In this document: piece after piece, positions 10,749 through 21,437 of the stretch | How the letters are laid out: every line of letters begins with the position of its first letter | How positions within the stretch are numbered: the first letter of the stretch is position 1 | From: Platanthera guangdongensis | Taxonomy: Eukaryota; Streptophyta; Magnoliopsida; Asparagales; Orchidaceae | Length of the DNA stretch: 64,000 nucleotides | Direction of reading: 5' to 3' | Assembly (NCBI GenBank): GCA_039583875.1 | Contig: CM077150.1 | Span: 187,244,375 to 187,308,374, forward strand | The notes under the pieces: generated by a model | What the model saw: the letters and a program-made list of their open reading frames with translations, nothing else | Told to the model about the DNA's origin: nothing | Database searches by the model: none | Translations under genes and position numbers: made by a program

Positions 10749-13052
10749 ATGGACAAGGCTAAAGATTTTGCCAAGCTTCCTTTGTGCACCAAGAATAATT
10801 TTCCCATATGGAAAGAGAGAATCAAGTTCTTTATGGAAGTTGTGCATCCAAGGATCTTCATGATAGTTGAAGAAGGTCCTTACATTCCCATGACTGTCTC
10901 CACTATATATCCAACTAAGAAAGTCCCAAAGAAACTTATGGATCTAAATAAGGATGAGGTTGCACTTATCTCATTGGACAAAAAGGCAAAAAATATTATA
11001 GCAAGTGCAGTCGATGATTCAATGCTGCAAAACCTGATTCACTGCCAGTCTGCGAAGGAGATGTGGCAGTCATTAGTTACCTTGATGGAAGGTACAGAAG
11101 AAGTGGGGGATGATAGAAGATCCCTTCTTAATCAGAAGTATGAAGCTTTCCGACAAGGAAACAAAGATACCATTGCTGACACCTTTGAGAATTTCTTCAA
11201 GATAGTGAATGGGCTAAGGGTCTATGGCAGAGTCTTCACTAATGGAGAATTAAATGATAAGTTCTTGAGATCCCTAACTAAGGAATGGGATAACAAGGTC
11301 TGTGCCATAAGGGAGTTTGGAAAACTGGCCGAGACAAACCCTCAGAATCTCTTCGGGAAGCTTATGTCATATGAGCTTCAACTCAACACCAGGAAGGCTG
11401 AAGAAGAGAAGAGTAGGTCTGCATTCAAAGAGAAGTCTGTTGCTCTAATGGTAGACACCTCTAAGAAGACAAAGGTTGTTCCTCCTACTTCAGCACAAGA
11501 AGTTAGTGAAGAAGAAACCTTAGAGCCAAGCACCTCAGGCTCTGAACAATCAGAAGGAGAGTTCTCACTACTCTCTCAACAGTTCAAGAAATTCTTGAAC
11601 AAGAAGAAGCAATGGAAAGGCAAGGATGTCTCCTATAGAAGATCACGACACGATGGTGATCGTCAACGAAAAGGCTCAAGTAGCCATGACAGGTATAATT
11701 CTAAACAGAACAAACATGTTTCTACTGACATTATTTGTTGTTGTTGTAATAAGCCAGGACACGTCATCGCTGACTTCCCTCACAAGAAGGAGGGTGGTAG
11801 AAGAGAGGAAAATAATTTCTCGTACAACACGAAGAGGACAGAGAAGAGCTTGATGGCCAAAAAGGGCAAGACTCTTAATGACGCTGACTCATCTGAGTCG
11901 TGTGAAGAAGAAGAAGCTTATTTTGGGCTCATGGCTCAAACTGATGATGAACAAGAGCCCCAGTTCACGGGGAAGGTAAACTCTCACACTCCTCTCTCTA
12001 ATTCTGAAGTTTCTGAACATGATTGTGAGGATAGCTCTTCTGATGATGAGTCAGAACTCATGGCCCAATATAAGGAGTTAATCATGGTTTACGACAAATG
12101 TCGTCGAGTCGTGAAAACTCAGGCTAAAGAGATAAAGTCTCTCAAAGCTAAAGAGAGCATCTTGAGAGAGAAAGTCACAAAGACTGACTCGCTCGAAGAG
12201 AACTTCAATAATACTATTGAAGAATATAACAAAGCTTTTGAGCACCTCGACCTTAAAGAGAAAATCATCAAAGAGCTGGAAGCCCAACTTGCTGCTAAAA
12301 AGAAACTAGTTGAAAGTTTCTCAAAGTCCAAGACAGTTCTTCCATTCGTTGTTGAATTCTCAGCCAAGGCCAAGGGTGCTAGACTAGGCCATGAAGAAGC
12401 TCCTAGTAAGTCTTCTAGGAGAAACAAGGATCAACGGAAGAATAAGGCCGCCAAAAAGGCCTTAGCCAAAGAGAAGGGGAAAGCCGCTCAAGATCAGACC
12501 ACGTTCAAAAAGATTATATTTCCTTCAAATGAGTTTGATCTTGACTCATCTTACGAACACTTTGCTAGGCCTACTTATGTAGAGACAAAGTCTCGTTATC
12601 AAGGATGGACTCGACCCAGAAACTTTGGCGAAAGTGTCTTTAAGGCACCTTATGAAGAAGTGATTCTTCAAAGCTATGGCCCTTTCAATCATGGTCATAA
12701 CTTCAAGAAGGCACCAAAGGCAAAGCCTGTTGTAGAAAAGCCTGTAAAGGAGAAGAAGCCAAGTGATTATCATCATCATGAGGCATCTTCCTCCAAGAAT
12801 GCTTCCCCTACTAGACCACAATTCCAAAAGGTAAAGCAGGAGAACATAAGGCAAAGATACAACAGATTTGACTGTTGGTGTTGTGGCAGAATTGGTCACT
12901 TTACCATTGATTGCTGGTTTAATCCCAGAAATGCTGCAACCCCACATGTTGGCAATATGAGGAAGACCACTCCTAATGTTAATATTCATAGGGGGAGTGT
13001 TCTAACCCGAGACCAAGGACCCAAACGTATTTGGGTTCCTAAGGCAAACTGA
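10749..13052 (+). CDS. Sirevirus E Gag, open 767-residue frame
   Basis: The ATG at 10749 opens an uninterrupted frame to TGA at 13050-13052. The first 230 residues resemble the Copia gag core (motifs WKERIKFFMEV and SLLNQKYEAFRQG). An acidic serine-rich region and a charged coiled-coil part follow (about residues 430-530). There are two zinc knuckles: CCCCNKPGHVIADF near residue 330, in which the last cysteine is replaced by Phe, and an intact CWCCGRIGHFTIDC near residue 715. Two knuckles and a long gag are usual for Sireviruses. Gag forms the virus-like particle and binds element RNA. It is the only full-length gene left in E; pol begins just downstream at about 13059. Confidence 0.88.
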   Translation: MDKAKDFAKLPLCTKNNFPIWKERIKFFMEVVHPRIFMIVEEGPYIPMTVSTIYPTKKVPKKLMDLNKDEVALISLDKKAKNIIASAVDDSMLQNLIHCQSAKEMWQSLVTLMEGTEEVGDDRRSLLNQKYEAFRQGNKDTIADTFENFFKIVNGLRVYGRVFTNGELNDKFLRSLTKEWDNKVCAIREFGKLAETNPQNLFGKLMSYELQLNTRKAEEEKSRSAFKEKSVALMVDTSKKTKVVPPTSAQEVSEEETLEPSTSGSEQSEGEFSLLSQQFKKFLNKKKQWKGKDVSYRRSRHDGDRQRKGSSSHDRYNSKQNKHVSTDIICCCCNKPGHVIADFPHKKEGGRREENNFSYNTKRTEKSLMAKKGKTLNDADSSESCEEEEAYFGLMAQTDDEQEPQFTGKVNSHTPLSNSEVSEHDCEDSSSDDESELMAQYKELIMVYDKCRRVVKTQAKEIKSLKAKESILREKVTKTDSLEENFNNTIEEYNKAFEHLDLKEKIIKELEAQLAAKKKLVESFSKSKTVLPFVVEFSAKAKGARLGHEEAPSKSSRRNKDQRKNKAAKKALAKEKGKAAQDQTTFKKIIFPSNEFDLDSSYEHFARPTYVETKSRYQGWTRPRNFGESVFKAPYEEVILQSYGPFNHGHNFKKAPKAKPVVEKPVKEKKPSDYHHHEASSSKNASPTRPQFQKVKQENIRQRYNRFDCWCCGRIGHFTIDCWFNPRNAATPHVGNMRKTTPNVNIHRGSVLTRDQGPKRIWVPKAN

Positions 13053-13058
13053 TTGTGA

Positions 13059-16000
13059 TTGCAGGTATGTTCAAAGGACACCAAAACACCAATCTGGTAT
13101 TTGGACAGTGAATGCTCTCGGCATATGACCGGGACAAGAAGCCTAATTCAGAACTTTACTCCAGTCGTGAACGGACCGAAGGTCATCTTTGGAGGTTCAG
13201 ACCGTGGAATCACTAAAGGCTACGGTATGATTACGAATGGTAATATATCCTTCTCAGATGTGGCTTACGTTGAAGGTTTGGAACATAACCTTATAAGCAT
13301 AAGCCAACTCTGCAATAAAATACATAGTTAAATTTCACGCTGATAAGTGCTTGATAAAATCTGTTGACAATATGGAAACAATTCTATCTGTCACTCGAAG
13401 CAGAAACATATTTTGTTTAAATTTCATTTGTATAGATTCTTCGACACCAGTGTGGTTTTTAGTAAAAGATAGTGCGTCTCTTGGTGACCAATGATACAAG
13501 AGACTAGCACATATTAATTTCAAAACTATTAATAAATTATTTTCAATGAACTTAGTACGTGATGCCCCAAATATCAAGTACGTCAAAGATAGATCTTGTC
13601 ATGTATGTGTAAAAGGCAAGCAAACAAGGGCTACCTTTAAAAGCATTATTGGCAAGGATTCTAATAGATGTCTTCATCTACTGCATATGGACTTGTTTGG
13701 TCCACTGCAAATTAGAGGTTTGGGAGGAAAGGATTATACGTTGATAATTGTTGATGATTACTCGCTCTTTGCATGGGTGTTCTTTCTGAAACACAAGTCA
13801 GATGCCTTCGACATCTTTACTAATTTTTCAGGCAAGTTCAGAATGAGTACAACTGCTCCATAGTCAAAATCAGAAGTGACAATGGAACAGAATGCAAGCC
13901 TGGGGCCATGACAAAATTTTATGAAAGCTTAGGTATCTTTCATGAGTTTTCCTCTCCTCATACTTCACAACAAAATGGGGTGGCTGAGAGAAGGAATAGA
14001 TCGCTCATAGAGGCCTGCAGGGCCATGTTGAGTGATGCTTCACTTCCGGAGTACTTTTGGGCTGAAGCCGTCAACACTGCATGCCACGTGCAGAATTGAG
14101 CCCATATAAACAAAAACCACGATAAGATACCTTACGAACTTCTGAAGGGCAGGAAACCAACAGTCTTATATTTTAGAATTTTTGGCTATAAATGCTTCGT
14201 GCTAAACAATGGCAAGTATCATACTACTAAGTTTAGCGAAAAGAGTTTTGAAGGTATTTTTGTAGGTTATAGCAGCCATAGTAAGGCATATAGGATTTTT
14301 AATAGAAAAACCCTGGTGGTAGAAGAATCGATACATGTTGTATTTGATGAGACGAGTTTGCTGCAAAGCAACTCTTCTAGTGTGCTTATTGAAGATGCAG
14401 GTGCAAAGCTGAAAGAAATTAGTTTGGATGAACCGTCCAAAGATAAAGGTTAAAAGTTCATCAAGGTCACCACTCCAACCCCTATTGGAGAAGCTGATGA
14501 TCAAGATGAAGAAGTCATCCAAGATGAAGAAGTCACTCTGGTGATAGAAGACAATCCAAATGCAAGAATTCTAGAGCTTAAACATCTAAAGGATCACCCC
14601 ATGGACCAGATCATAGGAGATCCCCGGGATGGGGTCAGAACTCATAGAGGTACAACTAATGAGAATCTATATTTAAGTTTTTTATCACAGGTTGAACAAA
14701 AGAAGTTTGAGGAAGCAAACTCAGACACATCGTGGATAATGACGATGGAAGAAGAACTAAACCAGTTCAAGCGCTGCAAAGTATGGAAGCTTGTTCCAAG
14801 ACCCAAAGGTAAGAACGTCATTGGGACAAAATGGGTCTACGGAACAAGATGGACGAGGATGGAACGATAGTAAAGAATAAGGCCAGACTTGTCGCAAAAG
14901 GCTATCGTCAAGAAGAAGGAATCGACTTGACCAGACGTACGCTCCAGTGGCAAGGCTGGAGGCAATAAGGTTATTCCTAGCATATGCTGCACTCAAAGGC
15001 TTCACTGTCTATCAGATGGACGTGAAGTCTGTCTTCCTTAATTGTGATATAAAGGAAGAGGTGTATGTGGAACAACCTCCAGGTTTCGTTGATTCTAACT
15101 TTCCTGATTACGTTTATTTACTGCATAAAGCATTATATGGTCTGAAACAAGCTCCTCGAGCTGGGTATGAGACGCTGTCTAGCTTTCTACTTGAGAACAA
15201 GTTCACAAGGGAAAAGATAGACAAGACATTATTTCTTAGGGAAATTGAAAGCAAGATTTTGCTAATGCAAATATATGTCGACGATATTATTTTTGGCTCT
15301 ACTGATGACAACCTCAGCAAGAAGTTTTCAAAATTTATGCAAGGGAAGTTTTAAATGAGCAGTATGGGTGAGCTGAAGTATTTCTTAGGGCTTCAAGTGA
15401 AACAGTCTGAAGATGGAATTTTCATCTCACAGACCAAGTTCAACAAAGAGCTGATTAAGAAATTCGGAATGGAGAACGCAACCTCGATGAGGACTCCGAT
15501 GGGTTCAACTATGTCTCTAGATAAAGATGAAAAAGGGAAACCTTTTGATGAAACCAAGTATAGAAGCATAATTGGATCCTTGCTCTACCTTACTGCAAGT
15601 AGACCTGACATAATGTTCTCAAGATGTGTCTGTGCTAGATTTTAGGTGAACTCTAAGGAATCTCACTACCTTGCTGCAAAGCGGATTTTGAGATACCTTA
15701 AAGGTACACCAAATCTTGGCTTATGGTACCCAAGAAGTAATGATAACGAACTAATAGGTTTTTCAGATGCAGATTTTGTAGGGAGCAAAAACGACAGGAA
15801 AAGCACTTCCGGGACATGTCAATTCTTTAGAATAAGACTTATCTCCTGGAGTAGCAAGAAGCAAAACTGTGTGGCAATCTCAACGGCTGAGTCAGAGTAC
15901 ATCTCTGCAGGCAGTTGCTGTGCACAGTTACTTTGGATAAAGAATCAGGTTGAGGACAATAACATGAAGTTTGAAAAGATTCCATTGTTTTACGACTCTT

Positions 16001-16221
16001 CCAGCGCAATAGCAATAGCCAACAACCTAGTCTCGCACAGCCGGACAAAGCATATAGAGCTAAGGTATCACTTCATCCGGGAGCATGTGGAGCATGGGGA
16101 CATAGACCTTCAATATGTCTCTACAGATAGGCAAATTGCAGACATTTTCACGAAGCCGTTGGACGAGACCAAGTTTTCGTTCTTTAAAATAGAACTTGGG
16201 ATGCTCAACAAAGAAGACTAG
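13059..16221 (+). pseudogene. Sirevirus E pol, broken by stops and frameshifts
   Basis: Domains in order: protease with LDSECSRHMTG near 13100 (the usual D-S-G has become D-S-E), GAG-pre-integrase and integrase (HMDLFGP near 13685, RSDNGTEC near 13875, HTSQQNGVAERRNRS near 13960-14000), reverse transcriptase ([10 protein letters not shown] near 15015, [12 protein letters not shown] near 15275), and RNase H (DADFVGSKNDRKSTSG near 15770, SRTKHIELRYHFI near 16040). From 14947 to 16221 one frame is kept except for TAA at 15352-15354 and TAG at 15643-15645. Earlier parts have several frameshifts and a TGA at 14097-14099 where CGA is expected. Pol would copy and integrate the element; this copy cannot. 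Confidence 0.92.
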
Positions 16222-16284
16222 AAGAAGGTGGACTTTTAAGAAGGCTCAAAGGTTAGTCAAATACTGAAATTTTTCAAAATCCTA

Positions 16285-16562
16285 ACTCTTTGACTCGAGT
16301 AAGACACAACCTACTCGAGTAAACATATGACCTACTCGAGTAGTAGAATGACCTACTCGTGTAGTCAACTTGACCTACTCGAGTAGTGGAATGATATACT
16401 CGTGTAGTCGACTTGACCTACTCGAGTAGCAGACTGACATACTCGAGTAGTCAACTTCACATACTCGAGTGCCTCACTAACCTACTTGAGTACTTCAGTT
16501 CATCTACTCGAGTACTTCTGTATACTTACCTGTGTAATTCCAGAGTTATCTACTCGAGTCAA
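16285..16562. repeat. Internal CTACTCGAGTAG array between pol and env-like gene
   Basis: About nine CTCGAG hexamers in the context CTACTCGAGTAG, plus CTCGTG variants, spaced about 25-30 bases. It is the same word as the LTR array but lies inside the element, after the pol stop at 16221. A further CTCGAG lies at 16741. Confidence 0.88.
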
Positions 16563-16689
16563 TTTCCTCACTCGTGTATATGCCGAGTCGTTTGCTTTTT
16601 CAAATTTTCTTATGCGCAAACCAAGGCTAATGTCGCCTCTTCGATGATTTAATTCTTCATTGTCGTATAATTAGACCTAAAACTAGGGT

Positions 16690-16697
16690 TATATAAA
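16690..16697 (+). promoter_or_regulatory. Candidate internal TATA box before the env-like gene
   Basis: TATATAAA lies about 130 bases downstream of the internal array and about 155 bases upstream of the env-like ATG. The stretch between array and TATA shares words with the LTR in the same order: a CTTTTTC-AAATT word, then GGCTAAT, then TATA. Promoter activity is inferred. Confidence 0.45.
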
Positions 16698-16852
16698 CAA
16701 GAAAATCCAAAAATTTCCCTACACGAAATCATTTCTATTCTCTCGAGTACCTGGCTGCCTCTTCGCCTTCCTCCGTTAGTTGCAGAGTTGTGCGATTTCC
16801 TTCACCCCGTCGCACCCTTCTAGGGTTTCGGCATCTCCAAGATTTCTGAATC

Positions 16853-19197
16853 ATGGCCGCCTCCTCTAAAATCGGTGTGGGTTTAGAGTTAGTCGCCGCC
16901 GAGATTGCAGAACTCACCGACGACTTCCATAATCTAATGATTTTGCTCGACACCGCCGGATTAACCTTCGTTCTCCAAGAACAATATTGAATCCTCTTCT
17001 CCGATGTTGTAGAATTTTTCAGGAACCTGAAGGTGAAGCACCATGGGACGGTTTTGAAGTCTACAGTTAAAGGTATCAACATCAAACTTACTCCAACCTC
17101 TGTTTCTCGACTTCTTTGAATGCCAGTTCCAGATGCAGATGATTTTCTGGGTGATGAAGAGTATGCCAGAACTTGCTTATTCTATGGAATTTCTGCTGAT
17201 GCAAAATACATCAATAGGTCTGATATGAATGCTGAAGGAAAATTCTTGGTTGATGTCATTGGAAAAATTCTTCTATGCAAAACAAACTCCATCAGATCCA
17301 TACCTCTTTACTTCTTTGACATTATGCAAGCAATAGTCTGTAGAAAGAGATTTCAGTTTGGTATGATGATCTTGGACAAGATTAAAGACAGCATTAAATC
17401 TCCCAACTATGCCAGAATCATTTCCCTGCTTCTCCATGAGATAAATCCAGAGGTATTCAGTTTCTCCAAGGGGAGTATTATTCACCACATGAAGAAAGTC
17501 TCCATTTCCTCCATACAGAGATGGGAGTTAAAGTTGCAGAATCCTTCTCAAGCTGCTAAGGTTACTGAAGTTATAGATACAGAGGACAGGACTTTATCTC
17601 CCTCTCCATCTCAAGTCACCAGCTCCTCTGGTGCACCTATTGAGGGGGAGCCTACTCCTTCTATTTCAACCAGGATGCCTACTCCTCCAGCACCTACTCC
17701 TCCACCAGTCACCCCAGAAGATATCCCTACAGATCAACAACTTCAAGAAATTCTCCTATCCACTGATGCTGCCATCAATGAGATGATAGATGAATTAACT
17801 GCAGTTGAATCCCCCCTCCTCCTCCTCTATCTGCAAAAGCTCCATCAACTGAAATTTCCAAGGACCCCACTCCTGTACAGTCTCCTGTACAGTCTCCAGC
17901 ACAGTCACCAGCAAAGTCTCCAGAAATCTCTCCAACAAGAGCTCCAGCTCAATCTCACCAAGAACAGCCAGAAACAATCTCATTTCTGATGAGCTCTCAC
18001 CTGAGCCAGCTGAAGCTCCTCTTAGGAATTTGGATTTCTCTCTCCCTCAAATAATGGAAAAAGGAGATGGCCTCCTACCCACTACAAGAGCTAAGAGTTT
18101 TGTGACCATTCAAGAAATAGCTCCATGGGTAGCTCCTCCTATCCCTTCTGCTCCATCTACTTCTGCTCCTCCTACTGCTATAGCTCCTGCCTCCTCAGAT
18201 TTGATGACTCATATTGTAATTCTCTTTGAAGAACAGAAATCTTACTTTGATACTTGTATCAAGACTGTCACTGATAAGGTAACTGCTCTAGAAACTGAGA
18301 TGACCAGAGGATTTTGCTGAGATCCAACATAATACTGATCAGCTAAAACATCTATTCCAAATTGGTGGCAAAGCATTAGACCACACCATCACTATTGTTG
18401 GTCAAGTGATGGAACAAGGTCTGACTCTTGCTAATAATCAGATGGAATTGGACAAAAGAGCTGAAGCCACTAAGATGAAAATCTGTGAAGAAGTTGGCAC
18501 TTTCAAAGATGATGTCATCTCTCAGCTATCTGTTGTAGTCAGCAAGAGGGAGAAGTTGGTGAAAGAATACTTAGAAAAATCAGATGCTGTCATGCAAGAG
18601 CTTTGGAAAGCAAAAGTGAAAGAGATCCATGATTATGTCCTAGCTCAAATTCAGAGTGTCAAATTCCACACCTATGACACTGCAGTCTGGATGCACAACC
18701 AGATCCTTCATGAATTTGCTGCTGATCCAAACATTATCCCTCATCATTTGAACCCACTAGCTACTGATGTTCCTGCTCAAGCTCCTCAACCCACATTCTC
18801 TCCTAGGCCTGGTGATTCTGTTGCTCCTCCTGATTCCTATACTCAAGGTTGGGATGAAGTTCCTGCAGATATTTTCTTCAAGGCTCCTCCTGAAATTCAG
18901 ACTTACAAAAAGAAAATAAAGTATGGTGATGGTGCTTCTACAAGCAAGTCCATTCCTACTCCAGCTCTTGAACATGCTGAGGTTTGGTCTCCCACTTCTA
19001 AGTCCCTCATTTTGGACAATCTCAAATTAGTTTTGGACTACCATGAGAGCAGAAATATTCACTACAGTTCCCAGGAATGGGAGTTGTATGAGAAATCTAT
19101 GACTAAAAGGAGGATATATGACAGAGAATATGGAAGAAACAATCCTGCTGCTCCTCCAAGAGCCCCCAAGTATTATCCTAAACCTTACAGCTATTAA
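16853..19197 (+). pseudogene. Sirevirus env-like gene of E
   Basis: The ATG at 16853 begins a frame kept to 17989 except for two in-frame TGA codons (16988-16990 and 17117-17119). A frameshift near the C run at about 17806-17812 and another near 18312 move the reading to the frame ending TAA at 19195-19197. The product has a globular N-terminal part, a Pro/Ser/Thr-rich middle (about 17590-18200), a predicted coiled coil (about 18420-18650) and a basic C-terminus ending PKYYPKPYSY. I see no clear signal peptide or membrane helix. Sireviruses often carry such an extra gene, called env-like, with unproven function. It sits behind its own palindrome array and TATA box. Confidence 0.75.
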
Positions 19198-19456
19198 AGA
19201 TGACAGAAAGAGAAACAGGATAGACAGCAAGAGAAACAGGACAGACAACATCATCAGAACTAGCCAAAAGGACTCATGAGTTGTAGAAATGATTTTTGTT
19301 GTTAATGATATTTTTGGATATTCACAATTATATAATTCTAAGTTTTTGATCTCATTATCTTTTTCATAGTCTTTTGCTTGCTAACATTGCCTTATATACT
19401 TAGCATTCTTTTTATGTTCATAATTTACCTTAGTGTAAAAGGGTTCTGACTTCTAC

Positions 19457-19470
19457 AAATAGGGGGAGAT
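19457..19470 (+). other. Polypurine tract of Sirevirus E
   Basis: AAATAGGGGGAGAT directly precedes the 3' LTR. Sirevirus G has the same tract on the minus strand next to its 3' LTR. Confidence 0.88.
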
Positions 19471-21432
19471 TGTTGGGTATTGTATCCACACTAACCTAGA
19501 TTTGATGAAGTCACCCTTGAACTAAGATGAATTAAGTTGTATTTGATGCTTGGTTTGAGTTATGTGTTTGCAGGAATCTTATGGGAAGTGTAGACCAATG
19601 TCAGTCTACAATGGGTCACTAAACACAGGAGCATACAATGTAATCCCTCATTGTGTGTTCCAAAGTGTTGACTCATGTGTAGCCTCTCTATTGGGATACA
19701 CTTCTATTCAAGCTCTAGGACTATGTGAAAAGACTTTATGCTGGTCATCCCTTAGAAGAAGAAAAATTCTGTCAAGAAAAATTTTCCTAAGTAAAGTACT
19801 CGAGTAGTTCTTTACTTACTCGAGTAAGTTACTGAATTCATACTCGAATAATAATACTCTTACCCGAGTAGTTAAGATATTACTCGAGTAGTTTCCTTTT
19901 ACCTCTCGAGTTTTACAGAAATTATCTTCTCAAATTTTTCTAAGTTAAATACTCGAGTAGTCATCTTATATACTCGAGTAGTTCTATCTTCTGTCTCGAG
20001 TAGTTGAATTCTGACTCTCGTGTAGTTCTCACTTACTCGAGTAATCTAAGTTATGTACTCGAGTAGTTCATCTACTACTCGAGTAGTCTAGTGCCTATAC
20101 TCGTGTAATCCAGGATTCCATTCCAGAAAATTTCTCTAAGTGAATTACTCGAGTAGTCATCTTATATACTCGAGTAGTTCTATTTGTCTCGAGTAGTTCA
20201 ACTTCTATACTCGAGTAGTTCTGTTTTCCTGTTCCAGAAATTTTCTAAGTCTATGACTCGAGTAGTTTCTTATATACTCGAGTAGTTCTTTCTTATATAC
20301 TCAAGTAGTATTTCTTATACTCGAGTAATCTACTTCACCTCTCGTGTAAGTACTAAAGTACTCGAGTATATTATTCTTGTTACTCGAGTAGCTGATTCCT
20401 TGAATTTTTATTTACTCGAGTAGTTGACTCCATGTACTCGAGTAATGATCTCATTCCCTCTCGAGTAGTTTTTCTCATGTGCTCGAGTAGTCATCTTCTA
20501 CCTGCTCGAGAAGTGTTGCATATACTCGAGTAGTCTATTACATCTCGAGTAATTTACTTTGACTTTTTCGAAATTCGTTAAGTCCAGACTAACGATCTTA
20601 TTCATAAACTTTGACGTGATTGGTCCACGTGTCTCTCCTAATGACTCAATTATGGCTAATCTTCTCCTCTCTTATAAAAGGTTTTGTCTAAACCGACAAA
20701 CCCTAACAATTCTAATTTATAAAAAGAAGATTATTTTAAGAAATTTTGCAGTCGTACTCTCTCAAGAATTTCTGTCTCCTCTCTCTCTCTCCAAGAAACA
20801 AAAACCGTCGCCGTCGCCATCGCAGATTCCCGACCGGCTAGGGTTTTCATTTTCAGAGGATTCAGATTAAGAAGATTTTACAGATCGAGATTTCTGCTCA
20901 ACACTTCATCCTCTATTCGATCGTGTAAAGTCAAGAAGATCCAGATCTGATTTTGCCGAGATTTTCTTCACCTCTCTGATAAAGCCTCAACGCCTAGAAG
21001 AAGAAGATCCTGGCCGACAGTTTGCAGATCTGAAAAAGAAGATTACTATTTGTATTTCTTTACAAATTTATTTCATTATTGTAGGAGAAGTTTTCTCCGA
21101 GTGTAGGAGTTTTTTAACTCTGAGATTGTAGAAAGTTTCATCTTCCGAGTGTAGATCCGTTGTGTGGATCGAGATTGTAGGAACGTTGTTCCGAGGGTAA
21201 GATTGATTTTCAATCCGAGATAGTGGAGTAACCGAGTCTAGTGTATTGCTAGATCGGTGAGGGAAAGTGGATATACCCAAGGTTGGGGAACAACTATAAA
21301 TCTTGCCTCATCTGTGTTTGATTGGTAGATAGATCTGTGCATTGGTTTGTAATTTTTTATTCCGCAAAAAGATGCACATCTCATCAATTCACCCTCCTCT
21401 AGGTGATTTAGGTAGGCAACTATAAACTTTCA
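19471..21432 (+). repeat. 3' LTR of Sirevirus E
   Basis: 1962 bp, the pair of 8702-10664, with the CTCGAG array at about 19796-20550 and TATAAAA at 20673. Many differences from the 5' LTR are C/T or G/A changes in CpG sites of the palindromes. Confidence 0.93.
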
Positions 21433-21437
21433 ATCCT

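Larger units (their letters stand above)
8702..21432 (+). mobile_element. Complete Sirevirus E (Copia with env-like gene)
   Basis: A 12,731-bp element with LTRs 8702-10664 and 19471-21432, TG...CA ends and a perfect 5-bp target duplication ATCCT (8697-8701, 21433-21437). Order: LTR, tRNA-Met primer site, gag, pol (protease, integrase, reverse transcriptase, RNase H), palindrome array, env-like gene, polypurine tract, LTR. The extra gene after pol and the LTRs of nearly 2 kb are typical of the Sirevirus/SIRE-Maximus lineage. The LTRs differ at roughly 3% of sites by eye. Gag is open; pol and the env-like gene are broken. Confidence 0.93.

Noticed and set aside
12078..12989. Minus-strand frames opposite the E gag gene
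   Set aside because: They are shadows of the gag reading frame on the other strand and show no known domain.
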